Source of the DNA: an uncultured Clostridia bacterium | GTDB lineage: Bacteria > Bacillota > Clostridia > Christensenellales > Aristaeellaceae | DNA length: 5,220 nt | NCBI GenBank assembly: GCA_946534455.1 | Contig: CAMNCR010000112.1 | Coordinates: 1-5,220 of the forward strand | Reading direction: 5' to 3' | In this document: positions 1 to 5,220 of the stretch, piece by piece | Layout: each line of letters starts with the position of its first letter | Position numbering within the stretch: the stretch's first letter is position 1 | Notes under the pieces: generated by a model | The model's database searches: none | What the model was told of the DNA's origin: nothing | The model's input: only the letters and a program-made list of their open reading frames with translations | Made by a program: the position numbers and the translations under genes

Positions 1-835
1 CTACTATCCGCTGTACGGCTGGATCTACGCCTTCCATGACTACATGCCTCCCAAGCCGATCTCCGCGGATACCTATGTAGGGCTGAAGTGGTTTACCTAC
101 ATCATCGATAACCCGACCCGCATGGCGGATGTGGGCCGCGTCCTGGTGAACACCTTCGCCATGAGCGGCATCTCCCTGGCCTTCAGCTGGTTCCCGATGA
201 TCTTCGCGGTGTTTCTCAATGAAATCCGCTGCAAGCCCTATCGGAAGATGGTGCAGACCGTCACGACCCTGCCCAATTTCATCTCCTGGGTGCTGGTGTA
301 TTCCGTGGCCTTCAACGTGCTCAGCTCCACCGGCGCGGTCAATTCGGTGCTGGTGAGCCTGGGTCTCATCGACAAGCCAATCGCCTTCCTGAGCTCCAAG
401 GAGCACATCTGGTTCAAGATGTGGCTCTGGCTCACCTGGAAGAACGCCGGCTGGGCCGCCATCATGTACCTGGCCGCCATTTCCGCCATTGACGAGCAGA
501 TGATCGAAGCCGCCAAGGTGGACGGTGCCACGCGCATGCAGATCATCTGGCGGATCACGATTCCCTGCCTGCTGCCGACCTACTTCGTCATCGTCATGCT
601 GAATCTGGCCAACTTCCTGTCCAACGGCATGGAGCAGTATTACGTCTTCCAGAACAATTTCAACCGGAAAACCATTGAGGTTCTGGATCTGTATGTGTAT
701 AACATCGCCACCACCGGGCGCGGCAATTATCCGCTGTCCACCGCCATCAGCATGCTCAAGAGCATTGTCAGCGTGGCGCTGCTCTTCATCACGAACACCG
801 TTTCCCGCCTGGTGCGCGGGGAAGGCTTCGTGTAA
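1..835 (+). CDS. CUT1-family sugar ABC transporter permease, LplB-like (5' partial)
   Basis: This is an inner-membrane channel subunit of a carbohydrate ABC importer. The reading frame is open from base 2 to the TAA at 833-835, giving 277 visible residues. The window begins inside the first membrane segment (YYPLYGWIYAF, followed by VGLKWF), a pattern typical of the LplB N-terminal region. About 25-45 residues are therefore missing upstream, and the ATG at 44 is an internal Met, not the start. Further hydrophobic segments follow, around MSGISLAFSWFPMIFAVF, the LVYSVAFNVL region, WAAIMYLAAISAI, YFVIVMLNLANF and a last one near the C-terminus. The cytoplasmic EAA loop that docks to the ATPase is clear at 506-577: EAAKVDGA, then an IP and a closing P. 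The next permease gene starts 17 nt after the stop, which indicates co-transcription. The substrate cannot be read from the permease itself. The family call is secure; LplB is a subfamily resemblance. Confidence 0.93.
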   Translation, partial: YYPLYGWIYAFHDYMPPKPISADTYVGLKWFTYIIDNPTRMADVGRVLVNTFAMSGISLAFSWFPMIFAVFLNEIRCKPYRKMVQTVTTLPNFISWVLVYSVAFNVLSSTGAVNSVLVSLGLIDKPIAFLSSKEHIWFKMWLWLTWKNAGWAAIMYLAAISAIDEQMIEAAKVDGATRMQIIWRITIPCLLPTYFVIVMLNLANFLSNGMEQYYVFQNNFNRKTIEVLDLYVYNIATTGRGNYPLSTAISMLKSIVSVALLFITNTVSRLVRGEGFV

Positions 836-836
836 G

Positions 837-844
837 AAAGGGGG
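837..844 (+). promoter_or_regulatory. Ribosome binding site of the second permease
   Basis: The sequence AAAGGGGG starts just after the stop codon of permease 1 and lies 8 nt before the ATG at 853. It fixes that start and shows that the second permease is translated from its own site within a shared transcript. There is no room for a separate promoter in the 17-nt gap. Confidence 0.75.
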
Positions 845-852
845 CACAGCAG

Positions 853-1776
853 ATGAAGCAGCATGTCAGCCCGATGAACCGGCAGAGCGTCGGAGACAGG
901 GTTATCAGCGTCATTACCTATATCGTCTATGCCTTCTTCGCCTTTGTGTGCGCCTACCCCTTTTATTACATCATCATCAACTCCATCAGCTCCAACACGC
1001 TGAGCGAGCGGGGCAAGGTGCTCTTCTGGCCCATGGAGATTCATTTCAAGAACTACACCCGGCTGGCCACCATTCCCGGCCTGCTGGACGCGGCGAAGAT
1101 CTCCCTCATGCGGACCGTCATCGGTACCATTCTGACGGTCATGATCGCGGCCTTCCTGGGCTACATGTTCACCCGGGAGACGCTGTGGAAGCGCAAGGTG
1201 TGGTTCCGCTTTGTGGCGGTCACCATGTATGTCAACGCCGGCATCATTCCCTGGGTGCTGTGCATGCGCAACCTGGGCCTGGCCAACAACTTCTGGGGCT
1301 ACATCTTCCCCATGGCGGTGCAGCCCTTCTACATCATCCTCTGCAAGACCTACTGCGAATCGGTTCCCCGGGAGCTGCAGGAGGCGGCGGAGATTGACGG
1401 AGCCGGAACCCTGCGGGTTTTCTTCCAGATCATGCTCCCGGTCATCAAGCCGATTCTGGCCACCATCGCCATCTTCGCGGCGGTCAATCAGTGGAACTCC
1501 TTCCAGGACAACCTGCTGCTGATGCCCAACCGGCCGGATCTGAACACCCTGCAGTATGTGCTGTATCAGTACATCACCCAGGCCAACAGCCTGAAGGCCC
1601 TGGTCAGCAACACCACCAACTCCAACGCGGTCATGGCCGGTCTGGCCACCGCGGCCACGGCCACCTCCATCCGCATGTCGGTCACCGTGGTCGTCGTGCT
1701 GCCCGTCATGCTGATCTATCCCTTCTTCCAGCGGTTCTTCACGAAGGGCATCATGATCGGCGCCGTCAAGGGCTGA
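853..1776 (+). CDS. CUT1-family sugar ABC transporter permease, YtcP/LplC-like
   Basis: This is the second membrane channel subunit of the importer, 307 residues and complete. The start at 853 is supported by a Shine-Dalgarno 8 nt upstream and by normal family length. The first membrane segment lies at about residues 17-40 (ITYIVYAFFAFVCAYPFYYII). It is followed by the usual periplasmic-side stretch ending in LFWPMEIHFKNY, and by further segments near TVIGTILTVMIAAFLGYMF and the AGIIPWVL...NLGLANNFW region. The latter matches the GGLIP...LGL signature of YtcP proteins with Ala for the first Gly. The EAA loop is at residues 177-196 (EAAEIDGA through the LP), followed by a WNSF motif typical of this subfamily. 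The C-terminus ends KGIMIGAVKG, also a YtcP hallmark. It should pair with the upstream permease and receive substrate from the binding protein encoded next. No frame damage is visible. Confidence 0.95.
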   Translation: MKQHVSPMNRQSVGDRVISVITYIVYAFFAFVCAYPFYYIIINSISSNTLSERGKVLFWPMEIHFKNYTRLATIPGLLDAAKISLMRTVIGTILTVMIAAFLGYMFTRETLWKRKVWFRFVAVTMYVNAGIIPWVLCMRNLGLANNFWGYIFPMAVQPFYIILCKTYCESVPRELQEAAEIDGAGTLRVFFQIMLPVIKPILATIAIFAAVNQWNSFQDNLLLMPNRPDLNTLQYVLYQYITQANSLKALVSNTTNSNAVMAGLATAATATSIRMSVTVVVVLPVMLIYPFFQRFFTKGIMIGAVKG

Positions 1777-1799
1777 CCGTCCCCGTTCCCATCGGATTG

Positions 1800-1815
1800 A
1801 AGGCATGAATGCCTT
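1800..1815. promoter_or_regulatory. Inverted repeat in the gap before the binding-protein gene
   Basis: AAGGCAT, two bases (GA), then ATGCCTT form a perfect 7-bp dyad in the 69-nt gap. As RNA it can fold as a 6-bp stem with a UGAA loop. It has no following T run, so it is not a terminator. It could be an operator, or a small hairpin that stabilises the 5' end of a processed binding-protein mRNA. The dyad itself is seen directly; either function is inference. Confidence 0.4.
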
Positions 1816-1830
1816 ACATCATATTCTTAG

Positions 1831-1838
1831 AAGGAGGG
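1831..1838 (+). promoter_or_regulatory. Strong ribosome binding site of the binding-protein gene
   Basis: AAGGAGGG is a near-perfect anti-16S match with a 7-nt spacer to the ATG at 1846. It is the strongest Shine-Dalgarno in the window. This fits the need for binding protein in excess over its permeases, and it settles the start codon ahead of the signal peptide. Confidence 0.88.
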
Positions 1839-1845
1839 TACTTTT

Positions 1846-3534
1846 ATGAAACGGTTTCTGTCTGTTCTGCTGACGCTGGCCATGCTTCTCAGCCTGGTTT
1901 CCATCAGCGCGGTGGCTGAGGAACAGGAGCTCCTCACCATCGATGTGTATGACGACGCTGCCAACTACAACGGCCTCCAGACCGGCTGGTTCGCGCAGGT
2001 GATTAAGGAACGGTTCAATATCGAACTGAACATCATCGCCTCCCAGGTGGTCGGCAACACCGTGTACGCCACCCGCTCCGAAGCGGGCAATCTGGGCGAC
2101 ATCATCCTGGTGGACAAGGCCAAGTTCCCGGAAATCGTGGAAGCGGGTCTGGCCCGGGATATCAGCGACAAGCTGCCCGAGTGCGAAAACATCATGAAGT
2201 TCAAGACGCAGATTGATGTTTACAACAAGGGCCTCACCGGTGAAGACGGAAAGTATTACGGCATCCCCACCGAGATGACCGACACCTCTCCCGTCTCCCT
2301 GACGGATGACGTCATCTACTCCACCCCCAAGGTCCGCTGGGATCTGTATAAGGAAGTGGGCTCTCCGAAGCTGGAGAACCTGGATGACTTCCTGGCCATG
2401 CTGCAGAAGATCCATGAGATTCATCCCACCAATGAAGACGGCGATCCGGCCTATCCCTTCACCCTCTGGGCGGACTGGGACGGCAACGACAACATGATCG
2501 GTATCGCCAACGTGGTGCAGCTGACCACCTGGTACGGCGAGAAGCTGAAGGGCAGCGCCATGCTGAAGCCCGACAACACCTTCTCCCCGCTGTACAACCG
2601 TGAGAATGCCTACTACACCATCACCAAGATGCTGAACAAGGCCAACCAGATGGGCCTGGTGGATCCGGACTCCGGCACCCAGCCCTGGGATACCGTGGCC
2701 AGCAAGCTGTCCTCCGGTCGCGCGGACGTGATGTGGTACAGCTGGCAGGATGGTTTCTGGAACAGCGTGGATCGGCTGAATGCCGGCACCGGCTTCATCT
2801 TCATCCCGATCGCGGATCAGACCTACTACGCGGACGCGGACCGTTACTTCGGCTCTGACCGGATGTTCGGCATCGGTTCCGGCGTGGACGGTGAGAAGTA
2901 TGAGCGGATCATGGCCTTCCTCGACTGGTATGCCAGCCCCGAAGGCGTCACCTTCCAGCATGACGGTATCGAAGGCCTGAACTACACCGTCGGCGAAGAC
3001 GGCAAGTTCATCCCCTACAAGGACAACGCGCTGATGGACAACCTGCCCGTGCCGGAAGAATACGGCGGCGGCGGATTCAGCGATGGCAACAACCAGATCA
3101 ACCAGTGGATCGTGTCCGCGCTGTGCGTGAACCCGATCACCGGCGAGCGCTTCGCTCAGAAGTACTGGCAGTCCTATAAGGACATGACCATGACTGAGAT
3201 GAAGAAGGAATGGCAGGAAATGTACGAAGCCGAGGATCCGGTGGACTGGATGAAGAAGAACGGCAAGCTGCTGGCCAGCCCGAGCGTTGACTTCACCCCC
3301 GCCGCGGACAGCAACGACATCATCGCCCTGCGTTCCGAAGTGAACAAGTGCCTGTGCGACTACACCTGGCAGCTGATCATGTCCTGCGCGACGGATGAAG
3401 AGTTCGAAGCGACCTGGGACGAGATGGTCGAGCAGCTGGATGGCTTCGGCTACAAGGAACTGTATGAGTATGACTGCAGCGTCTGGCAGCCCGAAATCGA
3501 TGCGAAGATCGCCGCTGCCGCCGCCGTCGAGTAA
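1846..3534 (+). CDS. Extracellular carbohydrate-binding protein of the ABC importer, LplA-like
   Basis: This 562-residue protein is the substrate receptor, secreted to the outer face of the membrane, where it delivers a sugar ligand to the two permeases encoded just upstream. The signal peptide is clear: basic MKR, a hydrophobic core to about residue 21, and an AVA cleavage site after residue 24, followed by acidic EEQE. There is no Cys in or near the signal region, so it is not the usual lipoprotein. The mature part is long for a binding protein, as expected for LplA relatives (about 500-560 residues). It carries family-like landmarks: the ADVMWYSWQ region, an aromatic-rich FGSDRMFGIGSG stretch, and the LDWYASPEG...GIEGLNYTV segment with GIEG at residues 374-377. 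The many surface Trp and Tyr fit sugar stacking. The C-terminus ends in an Ala run then VE. A strong Shine-Dalgarno precedes the gene and a terminator follows. The ligand is not readable; an oligosaccharide is likely given the downstream glycosidase. Confidence 0.94.
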   Translation: MKRFLSVLLTLAMLLSLVSISAVAEEQELLTIDVYDDAANYNGLQTGWFAQVIKERFNIELNIIASQVVGNTVYATRSEAGNLGDIILVDKAKFPEIVEAGLARDISDKLPECENIMKFKTQIDVYNKGLTGEDGKYYGIPTEMTDTSPVSLTDDVIYSTPKVRWDLYKEVGSPKLENLDDFLAMLQKIHEIHPTNEDGDPAYPFTLWADWDGNDNMIGIANVVQLTTWYGEKLKGSAMLKPDNTFSPLYNRENAYYTITKMLNKANQMGLVDPDSGTQPWDTVASKLSSGRADVMWYSWQDGFWNSVDRLNAGTGFIFIPIADQTYYADADRYFGSDRMFGIGSGVDGEKYERIMAFLDWYASPEGVTFQHDGIEGLNYTVGEDGKFIPYKDNALMDNLPVPEEYGGGGFSDGNNQINQWIVSALCVNPITGERFAQKYWQSYKDMTMTEMKKEWQEMYEAEDPVDWMKKNGKLLASPSVDFTPAADSNDIIALRSEVNKCLCDYTWQLIMSCATDEEFEATWDEMVEQLDGFGYKELYEYDCSVWQPEIDAKIAAAAAVE

Positions 3535-3554
3535 TTCCCCTGTGTCCCATTCCT

Positions 3555-3583
3555 GGGCGCTCCTTCCCGGAGCGCCCTTTTTT
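3555..3583 (+). terminator. Intrinsic terminator after the binding-protein gene
   Basis: A perfect 9-bp GC-rich stem (GGGCGCTCC / GGAGCGCCC) with a 5-nt TTCCC loop is followed directly by six T residues at 3578-3583. It begins 21 nt after the stop of the binding-protein gene. It should end most transcripts of the transporter operon, so the downstream enzyme gene would rely on read-through or on a promoter I could not identify. Confidence 0.9.
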
Positions 3584-3599
3584 CAAAGCCAGAAAAGAA

Positions 3600-3606
3600 G
3601 AGAGGT
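3600..3606 (+). promoter_or_regulatory. Ribosome binding site of the beta-helix enzyme gene
   Basis: GAGAGGT, within a longer purine run from 3591, lies 7 nt before the ATG at 3614. It sets that ATG as the start, which matters because the N-terminus shows no signal peptide. It is weaker than the site of the preceding gene. Confidence 0.7.
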
Positions 3607-3613
3607 CGATTCC

Positions 3614-5220
3614 ATGAACCAGCCCGATCTGTCCGCCCTCCTGCCCGACGGAAGCTCCTACGAATTCTGGGAAAAGGAGCCCGTGTGGATCCGGGAGCTG
3701 CATGTCAGCGCCTCCGATCCCGCCGCCTCCGATGACAACGACGGCAGCCCCGCCGCCCCCTTCCGCACCATCAGCCGGGCGGCCCGGGAGGCCACGCCGG
3801 GCACCCGCGTGCGGATTCACGCCGGCCTCTACCGGGAATGCGTCCGTCCGGAGCAGGGCGGCACCGGACCGGAAAGCCTCATCTCCTATGAAGCCTTCGG
3901 CGACGGCGATGTGGTGATCCGCGCCTCGGAGGAGGTGCGGTCCTTCCTGCCCAGCGAGGGCTGGATGCTGAACCGGGGCTGGGGCGCAGAGCAGCCCGCG
4001 GACATCCGCGTCTGGGAATATGACCTGGATCCGGATCTGTTCCGCGGATACAATCCCTTCTGCGCCGTGAACATTCTGCATGACCGGCTGTTCATCGAAT
4101 ACGACAAAACCGACATGACCCCCTATCTGAACCGCCGCGGCTGCGTTTTCTGCGACGGGAAGCCCCTCCGGCAGGTGCCCCTGTACAGCGGCATGAGCGC
4201 GGAGGACAACACCTACTGGGTGGAAGCCAACGGCATGAAGGTCCACTTCCGCCTGCCGGGAGACGCGGATCCGGCGGAGCACCGCATCGAGGTCACCGTC
4301 CGGGAGCAGTGCTTTGTGCCCGCCCGGCCCTTCCTGAACTATATCCGCGTGAAGGGACTCATCTGCGAGCATGCCGCCACCGGCGCGCCGGTGCCCCAGC
4401 GCGGCGCCATCTCCGCCTGGCGGGGTCATCACTGGATCATCGAGGACTGCGAGGTGAACTGGTCCAACGGCGTGGCCATCGATGTGGGCAATGAATGCTG
4501 GCATCACACGCACCGGGCCGGGGAGGTCATCGGCTGGAGCGTCGTCCGCAACTGCCGGATCCGGGACGCGGGCGTCTGCGGCATCGCCGGCCTGTTCGCG
4601 GAGCGCATGCTCATCGAGGGCAACCTCATCGAGGGCACCGGCTGGCAGCGCATGGAGCTTTCCTGGGAGGCCGGCGCCATCAAGCTGCACAACAGCGTCA
4701 ACGCCCTGATCCGCAACAACATCTTCCGGAACACCCTCCGGGCCGATCATCTCTGGCTGGACTGCGGCAACGAGAACAACCGCATCACCCGCAACCTCTT
4801 CCTCGACGGCATCGAGCAGCGGGAGGCCATCTTCATCGAGTGCACCCGGGACGGCGTCAACCTGATCGATCATAACGTGATCTGGAATGTGGAGGGACGC
4901 TTCGATCCCGCCCGGATTCCGGCGGAGCCCGGCTCCTCCGGCTGGTACAAGCTCCGGGAGAACGAGGCCGTCAACGGATACGGCATCTACGGCGAGGGCA
5001 CCGACCGCCTCCACGTCGCGCATAACCTGATCGGCTGCTGCCGCCACAGCGGATACTATCTGAAGCCGGTGCCCTTCCGCATGCACGGCCTGGAGCGGGG
5101 CGGCACCTCCCGGAACGCGAAGGTCATCAACAACATTTTCTACGCCTGCGGGGAGGCGGCCATCGATTTCCCCACCCGGGACAATGAGGCCGAGGGCAAC
5201 CTCTACGTGCGCATGCAGGG
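3614..5220 (+). CDS. Right-handed parallel beta-helix glycosidase, GH120 beta-xylosidase-like (3' partial)
   Basis: The frame is open from the ATG at 3614 to the window edge, giving 535 codons. Residues 44-75 hold the DUF1565-type opening of beta-helix enzymes (GSPAAPFRTI ... AGLYRE). Residues of roughly 105-232 look like an inserted non-helix domain. Helix coils with recurrent Asn-rich turns (IRNN, ITRN, IDHN, INN) follow from about 240. Compared from memory with Thermoanaerobacterium XylC, matching blocks are HAAT (253-256), WIIED (274-278), AIKLH (355-359, preceded by Glu352), LWLD with Asp383, and FIE with Glu409. The last two align with the XylC catalytic pair Asp382 and Glu405. There is no signal peptide and about 15 Cys are spread through the protein, both favouring a cytoplasmic location. 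XylC is near 640 residues, so about 100 or more are probably missing. Likely role: trimming imported xylo-oligosaccharides. Another beta-helix glycosidase family such as GH141, or a different specificity, remains possible. Beta-helix fold is near certain; GH120 is probable. Confidence 0.8.
   Translation, partial: MNQPDLSALLPDGSSYEFWEKEPVWIRELHVSASDPAASDDNDGSPAAPFRTISRAAREATPGTRVRIHAGLYRECVRPEQGGTGPESLISYEAFGDGDVVIRASEEVRSFLPSEGWMLNRGWGAEQPADIRVWEYDLDPDLFRGYNPFCAVNILHDRLFIEYDKTDMTPYLNRRGCVFCDGKPLRQVPLYSGMSAEDNTYWVEANGMKVHFRLPGDADPAEHRIEVTVREQCFVPARPFLNYIRVKGLICEHAATGAPVPQRGAISAWRGHHWIIEDCEVNWSNGVAIDVGNECWHHTHRAGEVIGWSVVRNCRIRDAGVCGIAGLFAERMLIEGNLIEGTGWQRMELSWEAGAIKLHNSVNALIRNNIFRNTLRADHLWLDCGNENNRITRNLFLDGIEQREAIFIECTRDGVNLIDHNVIWNVEGRFDPARIPAEPGSSGWYKLRENEAVNGYGIYGEGTDRLHVAHNLIGCCRHSGYYLKPVPFRMHGLERGGTSRNAKVINNIFYACGEAAIDFPTRDNEAEGNLYVRMQ

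Noticed and set aside
44..46. ATG at 44 as the true start of permease 1
   Set aside because: The frame stays open to the window edge with LplB-like residues upstream (YYPLYGWIYAF), and there is no Shine-Dalgarno before 44, so the gene is cut by the window rather than starting here.
675..1397. A 240-codon + strand frame overlapping both permease genes
   Set aside because: It spans the junction of two real genes in another frame and its translation is low-complexity (Cys, His, Leu and Pro runs) without membrane-protein order or any domain.
727..1806. A 359-codon open frame on the - strand opposite permease 2
   Set aside because: Antisense shadow; the composition is highly charged and His/Gly/Asp-rich, and the + strand holds a textbook permease with an EAA loop.
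1819..2961. A 380-codon open frame on the - strand opposite the binding-protein gene
   Set aside because: Antisense shadow of a well-supported gene; the translation is rich in Val, Gly, His and Asp and shows no family pattern.
3584..3613. A promoter for the enzyme gene directly after the terminator
   Set aside because: The 30-nt stretch is a purine run plus Shine-Dalgarno, with no spaced -35 and -10 hexamers.
4495..4875. Short + strand frames inside the enzyme gene
   Set aside because: They are shifted-frame shadows rich in Arg, Gly, His and Pro, with no separate ribosome binding site.
3377..5086. A 569-codon open frame on the - strand opposite the enzyme gene
   Set aside because: It is an antisense shadow produced by the GC-rich codons of the + strand gene. 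Its translation is low-complexity and rich in Gly, Ala, Val, Asp and His with no recognisable domain, while the + strand frame has clear beta-helix motifs, a Shine-Dalgarno and catalytic residues.

Overview
The window is one stretch of a carbohydrate uptake and breakdown locus, with four genes all on the + strand. In order they are a CUT1-type ABC permease cut at its 5' end, a second permease, an unusually large extracellular solute-binding protein, and a right-handed beta-helix glycosidase that runs off the 3' edge. The permeases and binding protein belong to the LplB / YtcP(LplC) / LplA group found mainly in Bacillota. High GC content, purine-rich Shine-Dalgarno sites and this transporter type suggest a GC-rich anaerobic Clostridia-like bacterium (gut or rumen type). 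That taxonomic guess is an inference; no marker gene is present.

Layout: 1-835, permease 1 (N-terminus missing). 853-1776, permease 2, 17 nt downstream with its own Shine-Dalgarno. 1777-1845, a 69-nt AT-richer gap holding a 16-nt inverted repeat and a very strong Shine-Dalgarno. 1846-3534, binding protein with a Sec signal peptide but no lipobox cysteine. 3535-3613, a gap with a perfect 9-bp intrinsic terminator hairpin and the Shine-Dalgarno of the next gene. 3614-5220, the beta-helix enzyme, open at the window edge. No gap between genes exceeds 80 nt. I saw no RNA gene, mobile element, CRISPR array or attachment site.

How the genes may work together: the binding protein captures an oligosaccharide outside the cell and the two permeases form the membrane channel. 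The ATPase is not in the window; in this family it is often a shared MsmX-type subunit encoded elsewhere. The last gene lacks a signal peptide and matches, from memory, the GH120 beta-xylosidase layout of Thermoanaerobacterium XylC, including the proposed catalytic Asp and Glu. A working hypothesis is import of xylo-oligosaccharides or related hemicellulose fragments, followed by hydrolysis in the cytoplasm.

This is a recognisable type of locus rather than a wholly new system. The points most worth a second look are the GH120-like assignment with its active-site details, the terminator between the binding protein and the enzyme, the dyad before the binding-protein gene, and the missing lipid anchor.
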